35,226 nt of DNA from Bdellovibrionales bacterium (GTDB taxonomy: Bacteria > Bdellovibrionota > UBA1018 > CAIMNF01): assembly GCA_018969905.1 (NCBI GenBank), contig JAGWXK010000018.1, positions 1 through 35,226 of the forward strand. The letters run 5' to 3'. Of this stretch, positions 10,116 to 21,199 are shown piece by piece (position 1 is the first letter of the stretch; each line of letters opens with the position of its first letter). A program made the translations under genes and the position numbers. The notes beneath the pieces were generated by a model. That model searched no databases and was not told the DNA's origin. It saw only the letters and a program-made list of their open reading frames with translations.

Positions 10116-11129
10116 CTACACCCTGGCGTCCAAAATAGGGAAAACAGAGGATTCATCACCTGTTATTGTTAAATTACGGCTACTTAAGAATTCTGAATTG
10201 TAGATCTTTGATACATATTTTTGACCCGAATCGCAAAGAATGGTGACGATTTGATTTCCGGGGCCCATTTTTTTTGCGAGTAGGTAGGCAGCGCAAAGGT
10301 TTGCCCCCGAGGAGGATCCGAGAAATATGCCTTCCTGCTTCACAATATAGTGAACCATGTTCACGATGACTTCATCTCCAAGCTGGTGGCACTGATCTAC
10401 CCGGCAGGGGCGCACGTTGGCTGTCACTGCTCCTTGGCCAATCCCTTCCGTGATGGAGTCGCCTGGGCTAACCTCGGCAACTCCTCGATTAAAATAGTTG
10501 TTCATCGCCGATCCTGCCGGATCCACGCAACCAATTTGGATCTCGGAGTTCTTCTCCTTTAGAAACAAGGACACTCCGGCAAGTGTTCCACCGGATCCAA
10601 TTGCACAGGCAAAACCGGTAACTTGATGATCGGTCTGCTCCCAGATTTCGGGGCCAGTGGTCCGGTAATGGGAAAGGTAGTTCGATTCATTTTCAAATTG
10701 ATTAATGAAGAAAGCGCCCTCCCTTTTTGCCACCTCACCTGCGATGATCCGGTAATTTTCCGGAGATGGATAAGGCGCGGGGGGAATCAGGATCACTTCT
10801 GCACCCATGCCACGGAGAGTATCGACTTTTTCCTTGCTTTGGTTCGAGGGCACAAAAAGCTTCACTTTGTAGCCCTTGATGTTTCCAATCAAGGCAAGTC
10901 CAATTCCCGTGTTCCCAGCGGTTGCTTCAATGATTGTTCCGCCTTTCTTCAACAATCCCCTCGCCTCCGCATCCTCAATCATTCCGAGTGCGGCACGGTC
11001 TTTCACCGAGCCCCCCGGATTCATGAACTCCGCTTTCCCATAAATTTCACAGCCTGTTTTTCGAGACAAGGAGTCGAGGTAAATCAGGGGAGTGTTTCCA
11101 ACGGACTGGATGAAGTTTCTTTTCAGCAT
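10116..11129 (-). CDS. cysK: Cysteine synthase A / PLP-dependent cysteine synthase family
   Basis: SVGNTPLIYLDSLS, NPGGSVKDRAALGMI (PLP lysine), EATAGNTGIGLAL, GSGGTLAGVS, SSGANLCAA. Confidence 0.92.
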   Translation of the reverse strand: MLKRNFIQSVGNTPLIYLDSLSRKTGCEIYGKAEFMNPGGSVKDRAALGMIEDAEARGLLKKGGTIIEATAGNTGIGLALIGNIKGYKVKLFVPSNQSKEKVDTLRGMGAEVILIPPAPYPSPENYRIIAGEVAKREGAFFINQFENESNYLSHYRTTGPEIWEQTDHQVTGFACAIGSGGTLAGVSLFLKEKNSEIQIGCVDPAGSAMNNYFNRGVAEVSPGDSITEGIGQGAVTANVRPCRVDQCHQLGDEVIVNMVHYIVKQEGIFLGSSSGANLCAAYLLAKKMGPGNQIVTILCDSGQKYVSKIYNSEFLSSRNLTITGDESSVFPILDARV

Positions 11130-11131
11130 GT

Positions 11132-11977
11132 CTACTCCGGCAAAAATCCCGCAAAATAAAGAATGAACAGCACGGTTCCAGAGACTATGCTCAACCATTG
11201 GAAGTTCTTGAAGCTCGTTTCTGAAAGAGATTTTTGCAAATGCTCAAGACAGATCCAGACCACGGTGAATCCGATCACCACCACGGCAGTAGAATTCAGA
11301 TACCCGACCCGCTCAAAAGCCTCGCGGAGGGAAAGCGATTGGAGAAGGGAGATGGTTTTGGAGAAAACCCCAAGACCGACAAGAAGACCTGAATATTTGC
11401 CAATTGCTTCGTAGTGGTAGTTGCAAAAAGCGAACCCGATCCAAAGAAGGCCGACCAGCGGGAAGCCGGGCATCATCGAAAATCCGCCCGCCAGGGCGAT
11501 GGCAAAAGCATGGGAAAGTCTCAGGTGATTGAGTCCGTGAATGCGTTTGTTCCATCGGGAAGAGGCAAGGAATCCAAAACCGGTCAGCAAGAGTCCTCCT
11601 CCTGCAAGAAGAGATGGTGAAACTACGCTGGAATCAATCAACGGCTGCTCCAGAAACAAATGGAGCAGAGCTACAGGAAGAAAAGAGATCAAAAGAAACA
11701 TCAGGGAGTGTTGATCAAGATTCCGGCTCTCTGAGCGAATGCTCATGGGACGAAAAAGCGTGGTGATTCCGGCGGAGAGCAATCCGAGCCAGTCGTATCG
11801 GAAGAAAAGAAGGAGTGCAAAAGAGGCAGTTGCAAAAATGATCAGTTCAATCTCGGAAAAGGGCAGGGTCCAGTTCAGGAGATGCACCGTGAGAGTCCTG
11901 ATCTGGCTTTCCGAAATCGGAAGAATCAGGGTCAACGCTTTAAGAAAAGACTCAAGTAGAACCTGGAACGTGGTCAT
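11132..11977 (-). CDS. UppP/BacA-like membrane protein lacking the canonical catalytic motifs
   Basis: 281 aa polytopic. LKALTLILPISESQI aligns with the UppP QGxTEFLPISSSGH region and MMPGFPLVGLL with PGxSRSGxT. Confidence 0.6.
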   Translation of the reverse strand: MTTFQVLLESFLKALTLILPISESQIRTLTVHLLNWTLPFSEIELIIFATASFALLLFFRYDWLGLLSAGITTLFRPMSIRSESRNLDQHSLMFLLISFLPVALLHLFLEQPLIDSSVVSPSLLAGGGLLLTGFGFLASSRWNKRIHGLNHLRLSHAFAIALAGGFSMMPGFPLVGLLWIGFAFCNYHYEAIGKYSGLLVGLGVFSKTISLLQSLSLREAFERVGYLNSTAVVVIGFTVVWICLEHLQKSLSETSFKNFQWLSIVSGTVLFILYFAGFLPE

Positions 11978-12084
11978 GGTGGGTGTACGCTAGCACGGAC
12001 AAGGGATTTCATTAAAGAAAAGACTTACAGAGAACTTACCCTTCACTCCTTCTGATTTCCCTCCGCCCATGGTCCAATGTCAGT

Positions 12085-14306
<2,222 letters not shown>

Positions 14307-14318
14307 AAGGGCAAGCTC

Positions 14319-15461
14319 ATGGCATTCGAATTGGACAAACGTCAGGTAAAACTTGGAGTTTCAGGGAGCCTCATCGTATTTGGCCTGGTTTTGCTCTCTC
14401 TGAAGCCGCATCTTCCGGCTGCGATCCTTTATAACTTTGCATCCATTGATGATCATCAGATCTTTTTCAACCGGATTGTGAAGCGTGCTCCGGTTTCTGA
14501 TCCTTTTTTGGTTTCCGAGATCAAAAAAAAGCCGCCAAATCATGAGACCCGGGCCCTGTTGCAGGATCTGGATACGACGGCCCTATTGATGCTTCAGGAG
14601 GGGAAAATCGCTTTTGAGGAGTATGGCGGCGGTGGAGGGAGGGACGTACTTTCTGGCTCTTTTTCAATGGCGAAAAGCGTGGTTGCGATGCTGGTTGGAA
14701 TTGCATTGCAGGAGGGCAGGATCAAGTCGATTGAAGAACCCATCGCTCACTATTTGCCCGAGTGGGCTGAGCGTGACGAGGGTAGAATCCGGATTCGTGA
14801 TCTTTTGACCATGACTGCGGGATTGGATTGGAATGAAAGTTATATTAATCCATTCTCCATCACGACCGAGGCATATTACGGGTCGAATCTTCTTGCCACT
14901 GTTTTTAAACAACGACGAATTCAGGAACCCGGCGCGGTCTTTTCCTATCAAAGTGGAACCACTCAGCTGCTTGGAACGGTGTTGAGTAGGGTCACGAATC
15001 AGACCCTCTCGGAGTTTGCTTCGCAGAAGCTGTGGAGTCGGATCGGCACGGAACGGGATGCGATCTGGTCTTTGGACCACGATGACGGAATGGAGAAGGC
15101 TTACTGCTGCTTCAACGCAACGGCACGGGATTTTGCGCGAATCGGAGAGTTGGTGTTGAACCAAGGGCGCTGGAGGGGAGCAAATGTTCTGGATCCGGGA
15201 TATGTTTCGGAGATGGTGAAGCCTCATCGTATCTTGAACCACGATGGGGTGGGTGTGGACTACTATGGGTATCAATGGTGGATTCTTCAAACGCCGAAAG
15301 GCGAGGTTCCCTATGCGCGGGGAATTCTCGGTCAGTATGTGGTGGTACTTCCTCAAACCCGGCGTGTGATCGTACGTCTTGGGCGAAAGACGGGAGAGCG
15401 GGTCGACCATCATCCGGTGGAGCTCAGGGCCTTGGTTGAATGGGGTCTTTCGGAATCATGA
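14319..15461 (+). CDS. Beta-lactamase-family serine hydrolase
   Basis: SMAK (SxxK) in GSFSMAKSVVAMLVGIAL, YQSG (YxSG/YxN-type), N-terminal hydrophobic anchor. Confidence 0.85.
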   Translation: MAFELDKRQVKLGVSGSLIVFGLVLLSLKPHLPAAILYNFASIDDHQIFFNRIVKRAPVSDPFLVSEIKKKPPNHETRALLQDLDTTALLMLQEGKIAFEEYGGGGGRDVLSGSFSMAKSVVAMLVGIALQEGRIKSIEEPIAHYLPEWAERDEGRIRIRDLLTMTAGLDWNESYINPFSITTEAYYGSNLLATVFKQRRIQEPGAVFSYQSGTTQLLGTVLSRVTNQTLSEFASQKLWSRIGTERDAIWSLDHDDGMEKAYCCFNATARDFARIGELVLNQGRWRGANVLDPGYVSEMVKPHRILNHDGVGVDYYGYQWWILQTPKGEVPYARGILGQYVVVLPQTRRVIVRLGRKTGERVDHHPVELRALVEWGLSES

Positions 15462-15462
15462 A

Positions 15463-15810
15463 ATGAATCGAAAACTGATTTTTCAGTACGCCCTTCGTTC
15501 GTTGATTCCTGCATGGCGTTTTTTTGATGAAGTCGAGACGCACCTTGTTCTCGAGATCAAGCCAAAATGTGCTCCGGATTCGGAATGGAGAAGGCTTGAC
15601 CCGAGTTCCCGGGTGGGCCTGGCTCAGCTTTTTTTCAATCCTTCTGGCCTCCTGGTTCACGGGTTTCAGAACTTCCTTTTGCTCGTACAAAGGGATTCCA
15701 ACGATCCCCGGATTCAATCGGTTTTCCGGAGTTTCTGCGAGCGTCAGGGAAAGATGCTTTTTCCGGAATCGAAGGAGTTCGAATTCAGGATTTTGGGAGA
15801 AAGCAAATGA
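15463..15810 (+). CDS. Small protein associated with an HTTM-domain partner
   Basis: 115 aa from internal ATG at 15463. Contains RSLIPAWRFFDEVETHLVLEI. Overlaps the next gene by 4 bp (ATGA). Confidence 0.6.
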   Translation: MNRKLIFQYALRSLIPAWRFFDEVETHLVLEIKPKCAPDSEWRRLDPSSRVGLAQLFFNPSGLLVHGFQNFLLLVQRDSNDPRIQSVFRSFCERQGKMLFPESKEFEFRILGESK

Positions 15811-16577
15811 TTGCGCCCCATTTGAACGAGGAGTTTTTGTTTTCACTGGTGCGATTCTTTTTTTTATTCGCAGTCCTGCTTCAGGCAATTGAGGAGATGT
15901 TCCTTGAAAGAATTACTGGAGCCGAACTTTTGCCAAATCAGCGCGAAATGGATTCATTCTACGGCCTGCGACAGCCCATCACGGTTTCGATGATCGGGGT
16001 TATTCGGTTTGCTTCGGTGATCTGGTGTATCCTGGATTCGACCAACCTTGCGCCGGTGCTTGTTTTGCTTTTCGCAACGCTCATGAGGTCGCTTCGTTTT
16101 TTCGGGTCCTTGAACGGAGGAAGTGACTCCATGACCCAGGTGATCCTGATTCCGCTCGTATTGGCACGTGTGTTTCATGAAAACATGATCGTGGTACGCG
16201 CTGTGCTTTATTGGATCGGGATTCAGGCGGTTTTGTCTTACTTTCTTTCCGGGCTCAGAAAAGCGCGAAATCACGAGTGGTGGAGCGGCTCGGCCCTTGT
16301 GTCTTTTGTCTCGGAATCAAGGGTTGCCCATTCCGGAGTTCGAAGAATCTTTTTGTCTCAAATGAAGACATCAAGATTTTTTGCAATCCTTGTGGTTTTG
16401 TTTGAACTCGGGTTTCCCCTGTCCCTTGCATCAAGGGAAGTTTGTTTCTTTTTTCTTTCAGCGGGTGCGATTTTTCATTTGGGGGTGTTTTTTTTGCTCG
16501 GATTGAATCGATTTTTCTGGATATGGCTTGCAGGCTATCCGGCGATCTATTTCATCGCGTCTTTCGGCAGGTCTTGA
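15807..16577 (+). CDS. Polytopic HTTM-like membrane protein
   Basis: 256 aa with several TM helices. YWIGIQAVLSYFLSGLRKARNHEWWSGSALVSFVSESRVA resembles the HTTM family core. Confidence 0.55.
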   Translation: MIAPHLNEEFLFSLVRFFFLFAVLLQAIEEMFLERITGAELLPNQREMDSFYGLRQPITVSMIGVIRFASVIWCILDSTNLAPVLVLLFATLMRSLRFFGSLNGGSDSMTQVILIPLVLARVFHENMIVVRAVLYWIGIQAVLSYFLSGLRKARNHEWWSGSALVSFVSESRVAHSGVRRIFLSQMKTSRFFAILVVLFELGFPLSLASREVCFFFLSAGAIFHLGVFFLLGLNRFFWIWLAGYPAIYFIASFGRS

Positions 16578-16692
16578 GTTTTCGGCTCTTCTCGCTTTAC
16601 CCAGGAAAACCTTAACAAAGATGTATGGGTAATCCTTCGAGTGGGTGAGCCCGATGCGATATAGAATAACATCGGAAAGAAGTGAGGCGAAA

Positions 16693-16842
16693 TGGTGGCT
16701 CGGGGCAGACTTGGCGTTTCGGCTCCTCGCTCCTGCTCGGAACCTCCGCATGGACAATTTCCTAAGTCGCACATCGTGTGCGACTTGCCGCGAACCGAGC
16801 AGTGCTCGTTCGCAGCCGAAAATTCTCGTTCAAGTCTGCCCC
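16693..16842. repeat. Imperfect large palindrome built from copies of the tRNA-Met 3' end
   Basis: GGGGCAGACTTG (left) is the reverse complement of CAAGTCTGCCCC (right). Nested arms TTTCGGCT/AGCCGAAA and GCTCGG/CCGAGC, plus the central hairpin AAGTCGCACA-TCG-TGTGCGACTT at 16764-16786. Confidence 0.8.
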
Positions 16843-16975
16843 TCGATCTACAAAAAACTTCCCAAATTCCTTTTTTAGGAAATCGAGCAAATCGAATCGA
16901 CTAAGGTGTACGCGAAAGTACTCCGCAGGAGATGAGATGTAGTGAGATGATCAAAAAAAGGAATTTCGGAAGTTT

Positions 16976-17052
16976 TGGTGGCTCGGGGCAGACTTGAACT
17001 GCCGACCCCCGCGTTATGAATGCGGTGCTCTAACCAACTGAGCTACCGAGCC
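16976..17052 (-). tRNA. tRNA with CAT anticodon (Met; elongator, or possibly Ile2)
   Basis: Reverse complement GGCTCGGTAGCTCAGTTGGTTAGAGCACCGCATTCATAACGCGGGGGTCGGCAGTTCAAGTCTGCCCCGAGCCACCA folds as a cloverleaf. Loop is TT-CAT-AA; CCA is encoded. Confidence 0.96.
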
Positions 17053-17109
17053 GGATTTAAAATGAGTTTTTAATTTTAGCCGGTTTCAGTCATTTCGGCA
17101 AGCTTGAAT

Positions 17110-18081
17110 TTATTGCCCTTTTTTCCATGAGAAACCATCTGTCGCCGCAACCAATGCCCTTGAAATGCCAGGCTCCCGCGATGAATGTCCCGCATCTGGG
17201 ATCATGAAAAATTTGGCCTCCGGCCAAGCAAGGTGCAAATCCCACGCAGTCGTTGCGGGGCAGACCACATCGTAGCGTCCCTGCACGATGACGGCCGGTA
17301 TCTTTCGGATCTTGTCCAAGTTATCGAGAATCCAGTTCTCGTGCTCGAAAAATCCCCGGTTGATAAAGTAATGACATTCAATACGGGCAAACTTGATTGC
17401 AAATTCAGGGTTCACAAGGGAATTCAGTGTTTCAGGTGACGTATACAGTCGGGCTGTGGCCATTTCCCAAGTCGTCCATGGAATCGCCGCCGCCAGGCGG
17501 ACAGCTTCGTTGGGATCGGTGAGGCGCTTGTAATAGGCTCTTACGAAATCATGGCGTTCAGTTTCGGGGATGTGATCCCGATACTGTGCCCACACATCCG
17601 GAAAAATGGAACTGGCGCCCTCCTGGTAAAACCAGTCGATCTCTTTTTTTCGGATCATGAAGATTCCCCGAAGCACGAGTTCCGTAACCCTTGGCGGGTG
17701 CAAAATCGCATAGGCCAAGGAAAGCGTACTGCCCCAGGACCCGCCGAAGACTTGCCAGGTGTGAAGCCCAAGATGCTCCCTCAGTTTTTCCATGTCCTCC
17801 ACTAATTTCCAGGTCGTATTTTCGTGAAGAGATGCGGCCGGAGTTGAATTGCCGGCACCTCGTTGATGGAAGAGAATGATGCGGTACAGGTCTGGATCAA
17901 AAAAACGCCGATCATCGGCCGAAGTCCCGCCTCCGGGGCCCCCGTGGACAAACACTACGGGTTTGCCCCCGGGGTTTCCACATTCCTCAAAATACAGGGA
18001 GTGGCCGTCACCGACCTCAAGACGAGCGGAGTGATAGGGTTCGATGGGGGGATAAAGCCAGGTTTGGGGATCTTGAATCAT
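17110..18081 (-). CDS. pip: Proline iminopeptidase (alpha/beta hydrolase)
   Basis: VFVHGGPGGGTSADDRRFFDP, ILFHQRGAGNSTP, FGGSWGSTLSLAYA, DAGHSSREPGI. Confidence 0.92.
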   Translation of the reverse strand: MIQDPQTWLYPPIEPYHSARLEVGDGHSLYFEECGNPGGKPVVFVHGGPGGGTSADDRRFFDPDLYRIILFHQRGAGNSTPAASLHENTTWKLVEDMEKLREHLGLHTWQVFGGSWGSTLSLAYAILHPPRVTELVLRGIFMIRKKEIDWFYQEGASSIFPDVWAQYRDHIPETERHDFVRAYYKRLTDPNEAVRLAAAIPWTTWEMATARLYTSPETLNSLVNPEFAIKFARIECHYFINRGFFEHENWILDNLDKIRKIPAVIVQGRYDVVCPATTAWDLHLAWPEAKFFMIPDAGHSSREPGISRALVAATDGFSWKKGQ

Positions 18082-18773
18082 TTCTTTTTCACCTTTTGGA
18101 AAAAATCATGGAGGGCTTCCATGAGAAACTGTTTGATCTCGATGTGCAGGGCTTCATTTAGGCCATGGAAACGGCAGCCGGCGGATTCTTTGAGACGTGT
18201 GGTGATCCGCACCCCGAAGTCGGGGGATTGAATTTTTTTTCCAGAAAGAATCAGGGAGCATCCATCCAAGACATGGATCGAGCGGGAGAGAGACTCCGGA
18301 ATTGCCACTCTTGCGCCACTGGTGCTGAGGTCCAGTACTGGAAAAGTCCCGTGGTGAGTTTTGAGTTTTCCTGCGCCTGGCTCAAGAGGAACGCGGAGCG
18401 CTGCCCTTCTTTGATTTTTGAAAAACTGTACGGGAGTTCGATACTGGAAGGTTTCATCAGGAAGTCTTCGAACCAGCTCGCATTTGAAAAGAACCGGGAA
18501 GGAAACCAAATTCACCTTGAAGAATGCCCTGATTCCGGTTTTTTCACCGGATTTCAGAAAAAACTCGCGGGTCAGTTCGGACCATTCCACGGTGAACAAT
18601 TTCTTGGCTTCATTCCATTCGATGATTTTTCCTTTGGCGACGGAAGGATGATTCTCAAGTGTCACCTCCGCAGGATGGGTGAGGCGCTGCAATTCCAGAA
18701 TGATCCTCTTGATCTCCTGGCCCTCATCAACCCGTACGAAAGTCGGTGCCTGGTGGACCTTGCGCGAAGTCAT
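18078..18773 (-). CDS. PilZ-domain protein (putative c-di-GMP effector)
   Basis: NQRRAALRVPLEPG (RxxxR) followed by DLSTSGARVAIP ([D/N]xSxxG), the PilZ c-di-GMP-binding signature. Start taken at MTSRK. Confidence 0.8.
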   Translation of the reverse strand: MTSRKVHQAPTFVRVDEGQEIKRIILELQRLTHPAEVTLENHPSVAKGKIIEWNEAKKLFTVEWSELTREFFLKSGEKTGIRAFFKVNLVSFPVLFKCELVRRLPDETFQYRTPVQFFKNQRRAALRVPLEPGAGKLKTHHGTFPVLDLSTSGARVAIPESLSRSIHVLDGCSLILSGKKIQSPDFGVRITTRLKESAGCRFHGLNEALHIEIKQFLMEALHDFFQKVKKK

Positions 18774-19771
18774 GGTGCACTCCCGGGGTCTCGGGAGGAT
18801 TGAAAGGCAAGAAAGGCTGCACCCAAGGCCCCGGCGGCATCCCCAAGCGAGTTCTTTAGAATTGCCGGCGGATCGGAGGTCAGAAAACAACCCTCACTCA
18901 AACGAGTTTCCAGTCCCTCGTAGATCTGGTCCTCAAGGCTGATCCCCCCTCCGAGAACCATCAGGTGGGGATCCAGAACGTTCGAGAGGTTTGATAAGAG
19001 GTGCAAGAGGTCCTGTTTGTATCCCTCCACAGCGGAACGAGCATAGGGGTCGTTGTTTTCGGAGCGGGCGAAAATCTGTTTTCCTGGGACGGGAGTTTCA
19101 GGATGAGCCCTGATCCGGTAGGAGTGCTCGAGTCCGGGGCCGGATAGAAACTGTTCGGCACATCCTGATTTGCCACAATAACAGGAGCGATCCGCAGGTC
19201 TCAATCCCATGTGACCGATTTCTCCTGCTCCCCCGCGTCTACCGCGGATCAATTTCCCGTTCATGATGATTCCACCACCCACACCTGTGCCCAATGTGAT
19301 TCCTACCATGCAGAGGTCGGAAACCGAGACCTTATTCTTCAGCGACCATTGCCTTCCTGCCCCGAAATTTGCCTCAGCAAGGGCAAAGCAGTTTGCATCG
19401 TTTTCAAAAACCATCGGTCCATCAAATGGGATTGCGCGCCTGAACTCGGAACGCAAATCAAGGTCCTTCAGAAATGGAATGCTTCCTTGGGCCATGACCT
19501 GAAGACCGGGATGAATCGATCCTGGAAGTCCGATCCCGATGCCCTTCAAGGCTTCAAGTGAAATCTTTGAATGACCAAGGGTCTCCTCCACGACACTTTT
19601 CAATCCGGTGAGGAAGGATTCAAGTCCATGATTCCTCTCCGTGGGAACCCGTTTGCTAAACAGAACTTTGAAGTCCTCAAACGAATTCGGAGCCTTCAAG
19701 GTAAGAACGCTTGCCTCGGTTTTGGTTCCGCCAATGTCAATTCCAAGGTAATGGTGAAGCATAGGGAGCAT
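18770..19771 (-). CDS. ROK-family sugar kinase
   Basis: LGIDIGGTKTEASV, GIGLPGSIHPGL, GITLGTGVGGGIIMNGKL, GEIGHMGL, CYCGKSGCAEQFLSGPGL zinc motif. Confidence 0.93.
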   Translation of the reverse strand: MLPMLHHYLGIDIGGTKTEASVLTLKAPNSFEDFKVLFSKRVPTERNHGLESFLTGLKSVVEETLGHSKISLEALKGIGIGLPGSIHPGLQVMAQGSIPFLKDLDLRSEFRRAIPFDGPMVFENDANCFALAEANFGAGRQWSLKNKVSVSDLCMVGITLGTGVGGGIIMNGKLIRGRRGGAGEIGHMGLRPADRSCYCGKSGCAEQFLSGPGLEHSYRIRAHPETPVPGKQIFARSENNDPYARSAVEGYKQDLLHLLSNLSNVLDPHLMVLGGGISLEDQIYEGLETRLSEGCFLTSDPPAILKNSLGDAAGALGAAFLAFQSSRDPGSAP

Positions 19772-19971
19772 GATAGACGATCTTGCATTTCTTCGAACAA
19801 AAAACCAAAAGGAATTCGAGGTTTTGCCCTCCTGTGAGGATCCTGAGGGCAAGCAAAGAGTCCAGATTGTTGAATCTAAAGGAATTTTTATTGGAAGGGT
19901 TCGGGCCTGAAGGAGTCTCTGGACAGAATCCTTACATTTTTCTAGCATTTCTCACTTCACGGGAGTGTGGT

Positions 19972-21120
19972 GTGAAATTTCGAATTCTGGCGTTTCGTTT
20001 GTTTTTGCTGTTCATGTTTTTTGAAGTCCGGCAGGCATTCTCTGCGGAGTTTGCATTGCGGAGACTTTCGGATCAGGAGATTCCCCAATTTCAAATTGAT
20101 GATTCCGCTTTAGGATCAGATGAGGCCGGATCCCGTGAATTGTTCGAATTGGCGTTGCGCAGGCAGGTTCCACTTTGCGGTCGGCTGAGTGAATCCTGGG
20201 ATTTTGCAGGCGTAAAGGTTTCCCAATCCCGCTGGTGTCGCGACACGATTCGTTGGTTTCTTGCACAGTTGGAGAGCGGGTTCATGCTAAATGATGTTTT
20301 TCAAAAAGCACGTGCCGAGCTCCAATGGTTTGAGTCAACCGGGAAGCCGGGTACTCGCGAAGTTCAGTTTACCGGATATTATTTTCCGGTTTATCGCGCA
20401 AAGCTTTTGCCTGACGATGTTTACAAATTTCCGGTTTATCGGGCTCCTTCGGATCTGGTTCGCCCTTATTTTTCGCGCGCTCAAATCGACGAAGGAGGTG
20501 CCATTCGCGGACGTGGTCTTGAGATCGCGTATCTCGACAATCCCGTGGATCCCTACATCCTTCAGGTTCAGGGGTCTGGTGCGCTCTTGTTGGATTCAGT
20601 GAACGGGGGCACTTTCCGTTGGATCTTGAATTATGCCGCGGATAACGGTCGTCCGTACTCTTCGCTGGGCCGGGCAATGCGACTTGCGGGTATCGCAGAA
20701 GAATTCATCAATCTTCAAGGGATCAAGCGGTATTTTACCGAGCTTCACCCGGAGAAGTGGTCACGGTTTGCAAATCAAAATGAAAGTTATGTTTTTTTCA
20801 AAAGGGATGAGGAAGGGCCATACGGATTTTCGGGAGTGGTTCTCACACCAAAACATTCCATTGCCGTGGATAGAAACGTGTTTCCGATGGGGGCCGTTGG
20901 ATTGATTGAGACCGAGCGACCGGATCAAGTCGAGGGGGATCAGGCGATCAGTTGGAAGCGATTTGCCCAATTTGTGGTAGCCCAGGACACAGGGGGAGCA
21001 ATCAAGACTCCCGGCCGGGTGGATGTGTTTTGGGGAGAGGGGCCCTATGCCGAGGTGGCTGCAGGCCGGACAGACCGGTTGGGTCGTCTGTTCTTTATGC
21101 TGGTTCCCCCGAAGCAGTAA
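19972..21120 (+). CDS. mltA: Membrane-bound lytic murein transglycosylase A (MltA)
   Basis: Probable GTG start at 19972 with signal peptide. FTGYYFPVYRAKL, LQVQGSGALLL, FVVAQDTGGAIKTPGRVDVFWGEGPYAE. Confidence 0.9.
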   Translation: MKFRILAFRLFLLFMFFEVRQAFSAEFALRRLSDQEIPQFQIDDSALGSDEAGSRELFELALRRQVPLCGRLSESWDFAGVKVSQSRWCRDTIRWFLAQLESGFMLNDVFQKARAELQWFESTGKPGTREVQFTGYYFPVYRAKLLPDDVYKFPVYRAPSDLVRPYFSRAQIDEGGAIRGRGLEIAYLDNPVDPYILQVQGSGALLLDSVNGGTFRWILNYAADNGRPYSSLGRAMRLAGIAEEFINLQGIKRYFTELHPEKWSRFANQNESYVFFKRDEEGPYGFSGVVLTPKHSIAVDRNVFPMGAVGLIETERPDQVEGDQAISWKRFAQFVVAQDTGGAIKTPGRVDVFWGEGPYAEVAAGRTDRLGRLFFMLVPPKQ

Positions 21121-21199
21121 TTCTTTTCAGAGCCTTGTGCCTGGTGCATGGAGAATATGAGACGAACGGGCATTCTCGCCACAATCAGTTTGACTTTCG

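Noticed and set aside
16645-16904. ORFs MSPMRYRITSERSEAKWWLGADLAFR... and MVARGRLGVSAPRSCSEPPHGQF...
   Set aside because: They read through the tRNA-derived palindrome; the MVARGRL start is the typical artefact of translating across a reversed tRNA 3' end.
16976-17052. tRNA called as initiator fMet
   Set aside because: The acceptor starts with a paired G1:C72 and the anticodon stem lacks the three consecutive GGG/CCC pairs of initiator tRNA; elongator Met (or Ile2 with modified C34) is more likely.
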